Shown here in pieces: positions 46,376 to 55,345 of a DNA stretch of 64,000 nt. Position 1 is the first letter of the stretch. Each line of letters opens with the position of its first letter. The notes under the pieces were generated by a model. The model saw only the letters and a list, made by a program, of their open reading frames with translations. It was not told the origin of the DNA and made no database searches. The position numbers and the translations under genes are program-made. The stretch lies in contig NZ_WBMT01000008.1 of the NCBI RefSeq assembly GCF_008923185.1, positions 248,001 to 312,000 of the forward strand, written 5' to 3'. The DNA comes from Actinomadura rudentiformis (GTDB taxonomy: Bacteria > Actinomycetota > Actinomycetes > Streptosporangiales > Streptosporangiaceae).

Positions 46376-47398
46376 TCAGTCGTCCAGGACGACGACGTGC
46401 TTGCCCGGCGTGGTGCCGGACTCAAGGTCGGCCTGGGCGTCACGGGCCTGTTCCAGGCCGTGGTAGACCTTCGCGACGGGGACGTTGAGGCGTCCTTCGG
46501 CGATGGCCTGGAGCTGGTGGGCAAGGACGTCGGCCGGGAGGTCGGCGGCCTCGCCCGCGTAGCTGGTCAGCCGCACCCCGCCCGGGATCATGAACGGGCT
46601 GAAGTCGGGGATCGTCCACTGGCCCGCCAGGGCTCCGGTGAAGCAGACCGTGCCGTGGCGGCGGACGGTGCGCAGGGTGTCGGCGAGGACCGAGCAGCCC
46701 ACCAGTTCCAGTGCGGCGTCGACGCCGTCCGGCATCAGTTCACGCACCTGGTCGGCGAGGGTCCCGTTGTCGACGAGGGGATGGTCGACGCCCGCGGCCC
46801 GCAGTTCCCCGGCCCTTTCCGGGTTGCGGGTGGTGGACAGCACGGTGGCCCCGAGGCCCTTCGCGATCGTGGCCGCGCTCAGCCCGACCGTGGAGGTGCC
46901 GCCGCGGATCAGCAGCGTCTGTCCAACCCTGAGATCCAGCCCGGTGGTCAGCGATCCGTGGGCGGTCTGGAACATCTCCGGCAGGGCACCGACGAGCTCC
47001 CACGGCAGGCTGGTCTCGAACGGGATGACCTGTGCCGCAGGGACGGTGACGTACTGGGCGTACGCGCCGTCGTACGAGCGGCCCATGCCGCCCATCATTG
47101 TGGCCACCTGCTGTCCCGGCCGCAGCCCGCTGTCCTCGTCGGCCGCATCGACCAGGCCGACGCCCTCGATGCCGGGGATGCGCGGGTAGGTGACTTCCGC
47201 GTCCGACTCGCCCTTGCGGGTGGTGACTTCGGATTCGTTGACGCCGAACGCCTTCACCGTGATCCGCACCCAGCCGGGCTTGCGTGCGGGCACCGGGACG
47301 TCCTTGATCTCCAGTGCGTCGAGGCCGCCGGGCCGGGTGACGACGACGGCCCGCATCGTCGCCGGTGCGGCGTCGCCGGCTGCTGTCGGTTGGCTCAT
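46376..47398 (-). CDS. Zinc-free medium-chain quinone oxidoreductase
   Basis: 340 residues. GroES-like N-terminal domain (RAVVVTRPGGLDALEIKDVPVP, VNESEVTTRKGES) and Rossmann domain with LLIRGGTSTVGLSAATIAKGLGATV (about 160-184). There is no zinc ligand set, as in QOR/zeta-crystallin types that reduce quinones or enoyl compounds with NADPH. The start is ATG 47398. It is on the same strand as the carboxylesterase upstream (56-bp gap) and the broken esterase downstream. Confidence 0.88.
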   Translation of the reverse strand: MSQPTAAGDAAPATMRAVVVTRPGGLDALEIKDVPVPARKPGWVRITVKAFGVNESEVTTRKGESDAEVTYPRIPGIEGVGLVDAADEDSGLRPGQQVATMMGGMGRSYDGAYAQYVTVPAAQVIPFETSLPWELVGALPEMFQTAHGSLTTGLDLRVGQTLLIRGGTSTVGLSAATIAKGLGATVLSTTRNPERAGELRAAGVDHPLVDNGTLADQVRELMPDGVDAALELVGCSVLADTLRTVRRHGTVCFTGALAGQWTIPDFSPFMIPGGVRLTSYAGEAADLPADVLAHQLQAIAEGRLNVPVAKVYHGLEQARDAQADLESGTTPGKHVVVLDD

Positions 47399-47454
47399 AC
47401 CGAGTACCTCACTCCGTGTCGTCCGCTGCGCTCTTCCGCATCGCCCGACGGCCG

Positions 47455-48891
47455 TCAGGGGCGGGCGATGCCCTCCCACAGGTCGAGGGCCTGCTGGTAG
47501 TGGACGGTGGCCTCGAAGGGCGGGTTGCCGACGGTTTCCGCGGTGGGCTTGTCCGTGACGGCGGGCCACAGATGGGACTGCTCGCCGGTGGCGAAGTCGA
47601 GGACGATGTCGCGGATATGCGTGTCACGCTCGGCCTGTTCGGCGCTGCGACCCGGCTGGCCTTGGCCGACCAGGGCGTACATCTCGGTGCCGTGCACCGC
47701 GGGCGCGCCCTCGGCGGGCCCGATCATCAGGAGATGGGCGTTGCCGCCCGCGGCGGCGTGCGCCAGGGCGCCGCGGGCCGCGGGGAGCGCGAAGAGGTAG
47801 TCCGCCATGACCGCGGCGCGGACCTCGGCCGGGGTACGGCCGCCCTGGTCGTAGGCCTCGACGATCTTCTTCGCGCGGGAGCGGGAAATGCGCCACCCCG
47901 CGACCTCGTCGACGATGCGGTCGAGGGTGTGCGGGTTGAAGCGGTCGAGGTCGTTCGCCACCCACCAGCCCATGTCGTCACTCGCCATGCTCAGCAGCAC
48001 GTCCACGTCACGGTGCGCGCCCGAGGCCAGGACGTCCATGGGGTGGGCGTGCACCACCGCGCCGGGCTGCCCGATGTCCAGGACGACGCCGGTGGCCTTG
48101 TTGTCCACCCCGCCGCGGACTCCGAGGTCCGTCGGGGCGACCTTGCGCAGGGCGTCCCGCAGGGAGACCGCGTCGAGGTCGAGCAGCTTCTCCGGGTTGT
48201 CCGCCACGCCGAGTTCGGTGACGAACAGGTGCGCGAGCTCCTCGGCCCACCAGGCCGGGACGCTACGAGCGGGCCCGCCGGAGAACCCGGCCAGCCGCCG
48301 GTACAGGCCGTTGGCGAAGGAGGCGCCGAGCAGCCCGAAGGCGGTATAGGCGCCGGCGCTGTGGCCGTAGACGGTGACGTTGTCGGGGTCGCCGCCGAAG
48401 TGGGCGATGTTCTGCTTGATCCAGGTGAGCGCGGCGGTGACGTCCTGCAGGAAGAGGTTGCTGGCCTCCGCCAGTCGCCCGCCGTACTGCGAGAGCGAGA
48501 GCGCACCCAGGGCGCCGAGCCGGTAGTTGATCGACACGCCCACCACGCGTCCCGTCGCTGCGAGACCGGCGGCGTTCGAGGTGATCTGCGTGTTCGCGCC
48601 GTACTCGAATCCGCCGCCGTGGATGTACACGGTCACCGGCAGTGCCTTGTCGGCCGGCTGCTCGGGAGCCCACACGTTCAGGTTCAGGCAGTCCTCGCCC
48701 ATCCCGCTGTCCGCTTCGAGCCAGTCGCCGCTGTCGGGCTGGACGGAGACGACGCCCTTACGGTCGTAGGGGAGGCTTGGATCGAAGTCCGTGACCACGG
48801 GACGGCGGTACCGCTCGGCGGTGGCGTACGGGATCCCCCACCAGGACCGCACCCCTGGTGCAGTCGGAGCCTTGGGAGCGGAGGTGGCCAT
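47455..48891 (-). CDS. Type B carboxylesterase/lipase
   Basis: 478 residues. GEDCLNLNVWAP (family signature 2), VYIHGGGFEYGAN (oxyanion hole), VTVYGHSAGAYTAFGLL (Ser nucleophile, GHSAG) and a His region near HAHPMD or later. No signal peptide, so cytosolic. The start is ATG 48891 with AAGGA before it; the frame runs on to 48987 without need. It is probably co-transcribed with the quinone oxidoreductase. The AraC gene lies 440 bp upstream on the same strand and may regulate it. Confidence 0.88.
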   Translation of the reverse strand: MATSAPKAPTAPGVRSWWGIPYATAERYRRPVVTDFDPSLPYDRKGVVSVQPDSGDWLEADSGMGEDCLNLNVWAPEQPADKALPVTVYIHGGGFEYGANTQITSNAAGLAATGRVVGVSINYRLGALGALSLSQYGGRLAEASNLFLQDVTAALTWIKQNIAHFGGDPDNVTVYGHSAGAYTAFGLLGASFANGLYRRLAGFSGGPARSVPAWWAEELAHLFVTELGVADNPEKLLDLDAVSLRDALRKVAPTDLGVRGGVDNKATGVVLDIGQPGAVVHAHPMDVLASGAHRDVDVLLSMASDDMGWWVANDLDRFNPHTLDRIVDEVAGWRISRSRAKKIVEAYDQGGRTPAEVRAAVMADYLFALPAARGALAHAAAGGNAHLLMIGPAEGAPAVHGTEMYALVGQGQPGRSAEQAERDTHIRDIVLDFATGEQSHLWPAVTDKPTAETVGNPPFEATVHYQQALDLWEGIARP

Positions 48892-49330
48892 GACATGTCC
48901 TTCCAGCGCGATTCGGATGCTGCGCGCGGTGAGTCGGCGGCTGGTCGCTCGCGGTGACCGCTCCCATCGTTTCCCGGGATACGACAAAACGCCTGGTGTG
49001 CAGCGGTCACTTGGTGGTCAGCAGGTGACACTTCCTTTGTCCTCCACTCGTGGTCCAGGCAGCCGAGGGGAGGTCGGAGTGGCCTGGTGTCTGTCATCGG
49101 CGGGCCCGGAGGAGCTCGGGAAGTCGGCCGAGCAGGCACCGCATGGGGCGGTGGCACCGGTGAGCTGCGGTCGAGGTCGGGCCTCAGCGATACGGCAAAC
49201 GGCTGAGGGGCCGGGCCCTGTCGGCCGGGCTGGGAGCCAGGGGGCAGAGCGCGTCCGGTGTTCGCCACCCACCGCAAGCCGGGCTCCGGCGAGGGTGGCC
49301 AGCCGAGGTCGGCCAGCCGCGGCGCTCCGC
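48892..49330. other. 440-bp gap between araC-type gene and carboxylesterase
   Basis: No gene is supported on either strand. GTCAC at about 49007 and GTGAC at about 49026 form a loose inverted repeat some 120 bp ahead of the carboxylesterase start, a possible regulator site. The remainder is GC-rich without a recognisable signal. Confidence 0.5.
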
Positions 49331-50263
49331 TCACGGGTGGGTTGTGGCCTCGCTGGCCGCGAAGGCGGCGGGGGTGAGGCCGGTGCGGTCGCGGAAGAAG
49401 CGACCGAAGTTGGCGGGGTCGGTGAAGCCGAGGTGGTCGGCCACGGTCCGGGCGTCCCAGCGGGCGACGCTCAGCAGGCGCCGGGCTTCCAGGAGGCGCC
49501 GCTCGTCGATGAGTTCACGCACCCCCTTGCCCGTGGCGCCCCGGGCGGCGCGGCTGAGGGTGCGGACCGAGCAGCCGAGCAGCTCGGCGTAGTCCGCGGC
49601 CTGGTGCAGGTCACGGAAGTGCAGCTCCAGGGCGTCCAGGAAGCGTCCGTACCTGTCGGCACGGCCCGTGCCGGCCGTGGCCGTGGCGACGGGAACGATG
49701 CCCGGGGAGTTGGCCAGGCGCAGCAGCAGCGATTCGAGCAGGCTACGGCGCAGGGCGTGGTGGACATCGAGGGGGCGGCGCCCCAGTGCGCGGTGTTCGT
49801 CCAGGAGCTGGAGTGCTGTCTGCTGGAGCCAGGCGATGTCGTCGGGGTGCGGGCTCAGCACCGCCGGGGCCTCGTGCGCGGTGAGCGGGGCCAGGAGACG
49901 GGCGAGGTCGGGTCGCAGTACGTCCGGTTCGAACAGGATGAACGGGCCGCGGGCGGTGCCGGGCGGATGCCAGCACTGCGCGTGTCCGGGACGCACCCAC
50001 AGCCACTGGCCGGGGGCGACGGTCCGCGTGACGTGGTCGACGTCGTGCCGCAGCTCACCCTCGGTGACCGCGATGAGGTAGTGGAAGGTGGCACGGCCCG
50101 GACGGGGCGGGTTCCACGGCCAGTCGTCGTGCTGGGCGAAGAAATCCTCAACGGTACTCACCTCCAGGCCATAGGGAGTGCCGACCGGGGGCTGGAAACC
50201 GTACAGCGGAACCGCAGCCGGTCCAGCCTGCCCACTCGGCCCGGAGTGTCGCCTATCGACCAT
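49331..50263 (-). CDS. AraC family transcriptional regulator
   Basis: 310 residues. A cupin-like AraC_binding N-terminal domain (FHYLIAVTEGELRHDVD, APGQWLWVRPGHAQ) is followed by a C-terminal double HTH: YAELLGCSVRTLSRAARGATG and VADHLGFTDPANFGRFFRDRTGLTPAAF. It resembles regulators of esterase and efflux genes. The start is ATG 50263 (GTG 50266 possible), with no clear ribosome site. It is divergent from the YjbR genes. Confidence 0.88.
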   Translation of the reverse strand: MVDRRHSGPSGQAGPAAVPLYGFQPPVGTPYGLEVSTVEDFFAQHDDWPWNPPRPGRATFHYLIAVTEGELRHDVDHVTRTVAPGQWLWVRPGHAQCWHPPGTARGPFILFEPDVLRPDLARLLAPLTAHEAPAVLSPHPDDIAWLQQTALQLLDEHRALGRRPLDVHHALRRSLLESLLLRLANSPGIVPVATATAGTGRADRYGRFLDALELHFRDLHQAADYAELLGCSVRTLSRAARGATGKGVRELIDERRLLEARRLLSVARWDARTVADHLGFTDPANFGRFFRDRTGLTPAAFAASEATTHP

Positions 50264-50395
50264 CACGTGTCCGCAGCCTACCGCCTTCGCAGTCGGCTTC
50301 GACGGAAGGATGGGACGTGCCCCCGCGCCCGCGCGGCGCGCCCTCCGCCTCCTTCGATGCCACAGTCCGTCACCACCTGGGAAGGCTCACCACGC

Positions 50396-50791
50396 ATGAA
50401 CGGACCGACCCTGCACAAGACCGCCGCCGACTGCGCGGAGGAACTCCCCGGAGCCCAGCTGGAGCATCCCTTCGGCCCCGACTGGAAGGTCTTCAAGGTA
50501 GGCGGCAAGGTGTTCATGCTGATGACCGAAGTCCCAGGGCGTCCCGTCGTGATCTGCAAGGCGGACCCCGGCGAGGCCCAGGCCCTGCGGGAGCAGTACA
50601 GCCACATCACCCCCGGCTACCACATGAACAAGAAGCACTGGATCACCCTGGAGAGCGGGGAAGACGTCGACAAGAAGCTGGTCGAGGAACTCGTCACCGA
50701 CTCCTACCGGCTTGTCGTCGCCCACCTGCCCAAGGCGGAGCAGCCCGTCGACCCGCACACCTACGGCACCGGCACACGGGCGGCCCGGTGA
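50396..50791 (+). CDS. MmcQ/YjbR family protein (first of two)
   Basis: 131 residues, CyaY-like DNA-binding fold: GAQLEHPFGPDWKVFKVGGKVFMLM, VVICKADPGEAQALREQ and ITPGYHMNKKHWITLE are the three family blocks. Family members bind DNA weakly or modulate stress responses; the role is not defined. A GGAAGG site precedes ATG 50396. The end overlaps the second copy by GTGA. Confidence 0.85.
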   Translation: MNGPTLHKTAADCAEELPGAQLEHPFGPDWKVFKVGGKVFMLMTEVPGRPVVICKADPGEAQALREQYSHITPGYHMNKKHWITLESGEDVDKKLVEELVTDSYRLVVAHLPKAEQPVDPHTYGTGTRAAR

Positions 50792-51156
50792 GCACGGTCG
50801 GCGACCGGCTCCAGGACACCGCCCGCCAGGCGGCCCTGGCCCTCCCTGACGTCAGTCACGGCTACCCCTTCACCCCAGGACTCGACGTGTACAAGGTCGT
50901 GGGCAAGGTGTTCCTGATCATCACCGGCGACCCGGACGAACAGATCGTCACGGTCAAGTGCGAACCCGAGCACGCCCGTGCGCTGGTACGCGGCTACGCC
51001 TCGATCACACCGGGCCGCTACCTCGACAAACGCCACTGGATCTCCCTCGGGGCAGGCCCCGGCATCACCGAGCGGCTGGTCACCGACGCGGTCGAGGACT
51101 CCTACCACCTGGCGGTCGAGCGACTGCCGCGACGCGACCGCCCCGGGGCTCGATGA
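50788..51156 (+). CDS. MmcQ/YjbR family protein (second of two)
   Basis: 122 residues, the same fold as its neighbour: VSHGYPFTPGLDVYKVVGKVFLII, VTVKCEPEHARALVRGY and ITPGRYLDKRHWISLG. The two copies share the block order but are clearly diverged, so they are old tandem paralogues. GTG start inside a GTGA overlap, hence translational coupling and perhaps a heterodimer. RarA follows 64 bp downstream. Confidence 0.83.
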   Translation: MSTVGDRLQDTARQAALALPDVSHGYPFTPGLDVYKVVGKVFLIITGDPDEQIVTVKCEPEHARALVRGYASITPGRYLDKRHWISLGAGPGITERLVTDAVEDSYHLAVERLPRRDRPGAR

Positions 51157-51220
51157 GTTCCGCGAACTTCCCCGCGCGCCGCTGAGCCGACGCGTGTCAG
51201 AGCCCCGTGCAAGGCTCGTC

Positions 51221-52570
51221 ATGTCCGCACGCGTCCGCCAGCGAGCCGAGAGACTGATGGAACCGACCGAAGCGACCCTGCCGCTCTTCGGCGAGGAGCC
51301 CGCCCGGCCGCTCGCCGACCGCCTGCGCCCCACCCGGCTGGACGATGTCGTCGGGCAGGACCACCTCCTGGCCCCCGACGCCCCGCTGGGCCGCATGGTC
51401 GCCCAGCAGCGCCTCAGCTCCGCCGTCCTGTGGGGCCCGCCCGGCGTCGGGAAGACGACCATCGCCCGGCTCCTCGCGGACGCCGGCGACCTGGCCTTCG
51501 AACCGGTGTCGGCCACCTTCTCCGGCGTGGCCGACCTGCGCAAGGTCTTCGCCGCCGCACGAAGCCGGCGCGGCATCGGGCAGGGCACCCTGCTGTTCGT
51601 CGATGAGATCCACCGCTTCAACCGCGCGCAGCAGGACAGCTTCCTTCCCTACGTCGAGGACGGCACAGTCACCCTGATCGGCGCCACCACGGAGAACCCG
51701 AGTTTCGAACTCAACGGCGCCCTGCTCTCCCGCACCCAGGTCCTCGTCCTCAAACGCCTCGACGAGGCAGCGCTGTCCACGCTGCTCGACCGCGCCGAGC
51801 AGCTCACCGGCCACCGTCTGCCCCTGGACGACGACGCCCGCCGCGCCCTGATCGCCATGGCCGACGGCGACGGCCGCTACCTGCTCAACATGGCCGAACA
51901 GCTCCAGGCACTCCCGGACACCGGGACTCCTCTGGACACCGCCGGGCTCGCCCATCACATTCAGCAGCGGGCCCCGCTGTACGACCAGGCGCAGGAGGGC
52001 CACTACAACCTGATCTCCGCACTGCACAAGTCGATGCGCGGTTCCGATCCGGACGCGGCCCTGTACTGGCTCGCCCGCATGCTCGACGGCGGCGAGGACC
52101 CGCTGTTCGTGGCCCGCCGACTGGTCCGCTTCGCGAACGAGGACATCGGCATGGCCGATCCACACGCCGTCCAGCAGACCCTCGCCGCCTGGGACGTGTA
52201 CGAGAGACTCGGCTCCCCCGAGGGCGAGTTGGCGATCGCCCAGGCCGTCGTCTACCTTGCCACCGCCCCCAAGTCCATCGCCGTCTACCGCGGCTTCAAC
52301 GCCGCACACCGATCGGCCCGGCAGACCGGCTCGCTCATGCCGCCCGCCCACATCCTCAACGCCCCGACCCGGCTGATGAAGGACCTCGGCTACGGCAAGG
52401 GCTACCAGTACGACCCCGACAGCGCCGACGGTTTCTCCGGCGCCGACTACTTCCCCCACGGCATGGACCGCGAGACGTACTACCAGCCCACCCGCAACGG
52501 CCACGAAGCCCAGATCAGCGAACGCCTGCGCCACTGGGCCGATCTGCGTGCCCGCCGGCAACGCGGCTGA
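51221..52570 (+). CDS. rarA: Replication-associated recombination protein RarA (MgsA)
   Basis: 449 residues. Clamp-loader-type AAA+: Walker A GPPGVGKTT (about 79-87), Walker B LLFVDEIHRFNR with sensor 1 GATTENPSFELN, SRTQVLVL, then the MgsA C-terminal tetramerisation domain (HKSMRGSDPDAALYWLARML, PHGMDRETYYQPT). It acts at stalled forks. The start is ATG 51221 (AAGG site) or ATG 51257. The canonical actinomycete locus is near the alanyl-tRNA synthetase gene; here it stands among accessory genes, so this may be a second copy (inference). Confidence 0.9.
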   Translation: MSARVRQRAERLMEPTEATLPLFGEEPARPLADRLRPTRLDDVVGQDHLLAPDAPLGRMVAQQRLSSAVLWGPPGVGKTTIARLLADAGDLAFEPVSATFSGVADLRKVFAAARSRRGIGQGTLLFVDEIHRFNRAQQDSFLPYVEDGTVTLIGATTENPSFELNGALLSRTQVLVLKRLDEAALSTLLDRAEQLTGHRLPLDDDARRALIAMADGDGRYLLNMAEQLQALPDTGTPLDTAGLAHHIQQRAPLYDQAQEGHYNLISALHKSMRGSDPDAALYWLARMLDGGEDPLFVARRLVRFANEDIGMADPHAVQQTLAAWDVYERLGSPEGELAIAQAVVYLATAPKSIAVYRGFNAAHRSARQTGSLMPPAHILNAPTRLMKDLGYGKGYQYDPDSADGFSGADYFPHGMDRETYYQPTRNGHEAQISERLRHWADLRARRQRG

Positions 52571-53130
52571 CGCGGACACGTGGGTAGGGTCCAGAGTCAG
52601 CACACGGCAGATGTCGTGCACCATACTTAGCAGCCACCTTGCGGGCGAATACTGCAACTCTCGAATACCGACACTCCACCAGTGGGCGAGATCCTCGCCA
52701 CCAGCGACACGGTGGCGCGCTTGCGCGCGGCGCGGCCCTTGGAGATCCACCGACCAGAACCTGGAGTTGACCGAGGCCCGGGGTGGGCTTGGTGCGCGAA
52801 CAGCTGCACGCCAGCCCGCCCGACACAGACAACGACCTCGGCCGCGTGTGTACGCGGCCCTGCCGATCGGCCGGTACCTGGATCGACCCGAGGCTGATCT
52901 GAGCCTCGCCGAGCTGGTGACCGGCTGGGGGTGCCGGTGTTCGTTGGATCGGCTGTTGTTGATGTCCGCAGTTTGGAGCCGGAGGTCGGCAGGGCCCCTG
53001 GGGTTTCCGACACTCCGACGCCTCCAGCGTAGGAAACCTGTGATGGTCACGCATCCCGATTTTCGGTCTCTTCGAGGGAAATGCCAGGTCACCGAGATGT
53101 CGTGCGGGGGCTTCGGCTTCGATGGTCGGG
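52571..53130. other. 560-bp region without a supported gene
   Basis: Several overlapping frames are open on both strands, but none has homology I recognise or a start with a ribosome site. A segment near 52850-52920 reads ALPIGRYLDRPEADLSLAEL on the plus strand and may be a gene relic. It lies between rarA and a chimeric junction. Confidence 0.5.
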
Positions 53131-53345
53131 CTATGGGGTCGCCGTGGTGGTGTGGGTGTCGGCGAGGTTGAGCAGGCGGCCGGCGATGGCGTCTTTGGTG
53201 GTGGGTGGGTCGGCGATTTTGGCGAGTTGTTCCAGGCTGAGGGTGGGGTGTGCGAGGCGGAGTTGGGCGGCATCGGCCAGGTGGTCAGGCAGGGTGACGT
53301 CGAGCCAGTCCAGGACCTCAAGCGCGGTTTGGAGTTTGGCGCTCG
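53131..53345 (-). pseudogene. C-terminal fragment of a WhiA-like regulator
   Basis: About 70 codons ending at the TAG near 53131. LPDHLADAAQLRLAHP, LSLEQLAKIADPPTTKDAIAG and RLLNL match the C-terminal DNA-binding HTH of WhiA (known form: LREAGELRLEHP, LEELGALADPPMTKDAVAGR). Everything N-terminal, including the LAGLIDADG-like domain, is missing: upstream on this strand the sequence becomes antisense to another gene fragment. It is not the housekeeping whiA, which lies elsewhere in actinomycete genomes. Confidence 0.6.
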
Positions 53346-53988
53346 CACCTGGGTCCGCGCCACCCAAAGCAAACTGGCCTATTGGAGCGGCGACTACATC
53401 GAGTCCGGGCGACTGGCCGAAGACGGGCTGACCTACCCGGCCACCGACAGCGCCGGGGTCCTGCTCGCCTTGCTCCAAGTCCGCGCCAACGCCCGCATCG
53501 GACGCATCAACGACGAGCAGGACCCGCTTCGCCGCTGGAAGCAGGAATGCGAACGCATTCCGGGCCCCGATGAGGTCGGCGGCGTCTTGGGCGTCAGCGA
53601 CGCCCAGCAGCACTATCTGGCCGGCAGTACCTATCTCGAACTGCGGCAACCAGCCGACGCGCTCGACCACACCAGCACCGCCATCGCCCTGTTCGAAGCC
53701 ACCCCCATCGAGCAGCGCTTCTATGGCGCGGAAATCCTCGCCCGCATCGACGGTGTACGGGCGCACCTGCAGGGCGGTGAACTCGACGGCGCCGCCGAGG
53801 CCGTCCCGCCGATCCTGGCGGTCGACCCCGACCAGCGCCTGGACACCTTCGTCCAAGGCCTCGACCAGGTACGGCGATGCCTGGCGCACCCCCAGTATCG
53901 AGGCAGCCCGACAGCTCAACGCCTCCAAGAAGGCATCGAGGACTACACCTCCACCGCGATCGGCCGAAGCCTGGACCTGCGCCGCTGA
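53335..53988 (+). pseudogene. C-terminal half of an XRE-type regulator with helical repeats
   Basis: About 215 codons with no start. TWVRATQSKLAYWSGDYIES, LLQVRANARIGR, YLAGSTYLELRQPADALDH, FYGAEILARIDGVRAHLQGG and a final DQVRRCLAHP fit the C-terminal TPR-like part of Streptomyces XRE regulators. The N-terminal HTH is lost at the junction with the WhiA-like fragment near 53340. Its stop overlaps the ATG of the FAD oxidoreductase (TGATG), so the pair was an operon before the break. Confidence 0.6.
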
Positions 53989-55108
53989 TGACCCAGCACA
54001 TCCTCATCATCGGTGCCGGGATCATCGGCACGGCGCTGGCCGACCGGCTCGCCCCTCACACCCGCGTCACCATCATCGACTCCCACCAGCCCGGACAGGG
54101 CACCACCGCCACCAGCCTGGCCTGGCTCAACGCCAACAAAACCCTCGACCCGGACTACTTTGCCTTCCGCCAGGACGCTCTCGCCGAGTGGGCCCGGCTG
54201 GCCGCCGAGCTCGGCCACCCCTCCTGGTACGTGCCCGCCGGCAACATGACCTGGGCCCAGACCGACACCACCCGGACTGAACTGGCCCAGCGAGTCGAGC
54301 GCCTCCGTGCCCGCGGCTACGCCGCCCGGCTCATCACGCCGTCCGAAGCCCGCGCGATCGAACCCGCACTCACCATCCCCGCAGGCGCGTTGATCGCCCA
54401 CTTCCCCGAAGAAGGCTTCATCCACGGCACCCAGGCCATTCAGGCACTCATGGACCGCGCCCACAACGCCGGCGCCCAGCTGATTACCCAAGACCCGGTG
54501 GCCAACCTTCTCCGCCACGGCGATCGCGTGACGGGCGTCCGCCTCGAATCCGGCGCCGACATCGCCGCCGACGTCACCGTGTGCGCGGCAGGCTGGCGCA
54601 CACCCGAAATCCTGGCCACCGCAGACCTGACCATCCCGCTCCTGGACGTCCACGCGCCCGGTTCGGCAGCACCCTGCCTCGTAGCCGCGACCACCCCTGC
54701 CTCCGGCGTGCTCCGCGGCCTGATCCATGCACCCGGCGTCTACGCCCGGCCCGCCTGGGACGGCGGTCTGCTGCTCGAAGCCAGCGACCTCGACGCCAAG
54801 ATCGACATGAACACCCCCATGCCCACCCTGCAGTCACAAGCGGAAGAATTCCTTGACCGTGCCCGCAGCATCATCCCCGCCCTCACCCAAGCCCACATCG
54901 CACAGGCCAGACGCTGCATCCGCCCGATGCCCCTGGACGGTCTTCCCCTCATCGGCTGGCACCTGCCCAGACTGTATGTAGCCGCCACCCACAGCGGCAT
55001 CACCTCGCCCCACACCTTGCCCAACTCGCCGCCCGTGGGCTCACGACCGGTAGCCACATCGACGAGCTCTCTTCCTACCGGCCCGACAGGCCCGTACATC
55101 GCTCCTAG
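53988..55108 (+). pseudogene. FAD-dependent oxidoreductase (DAO family) with a 3' frameshift
   Basis: N-terminal FAD loop ILIIGAGIIGTALADRL (4-20), then TTATSLAWLNANK, GGLLLEASDLDAKID and the C-terminal GLPLIGWHLPRLYVAATHSGIT, the D-amino-acid oxidase/glycine oxidase plan. After HSGIT the frame is lost. One missing C near 55004 would restore LAPHLAQLAARGLTTGSHID through ELSSYRPDRP and end at TAG 55108, about 373 residues. As written, the frame runs to 55151 with a nonsense tail. The loss removes the last FAD-contacting strand, so the product would be defective if the base is truly missing. Confidence 0.8.
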
Positions 55109-55345
55109 CCAGGTACGGCGCTGGAAACTGCACGAGACGCTGTCAACCTAGGTTGACAAAGTCAATTATCGACCGATCGCTATATCGCGATCCATGGACG
55201 TGCAAGTCCAGGTACCGGCCCGGCTCTCGCCGCGCCCAGCGCGCCAACCGGCCCCGGCCGCACAGTTCCCCGGCCCGCAGTCGGCTCTGGCTCGGGGAGC
55301 TGCGTTGCCGCACGATTGCCGGGCGGGTTGCCCGCCATGGTGAGG

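Noticed and set aside
48791..50395. A long plus-strand frame reading into the first YjbR gene.
   Set aside because: It crosses the AraC gene in antisense and has no start site. YjbR homology begins at 50396.
53122..53334. N-terminal extension of the XRE fragment on the plus strand.
   Set aside because: It is antisense to the WhiA-like fragment and rich in Gly/Val shadow sequence. No HTH is present.
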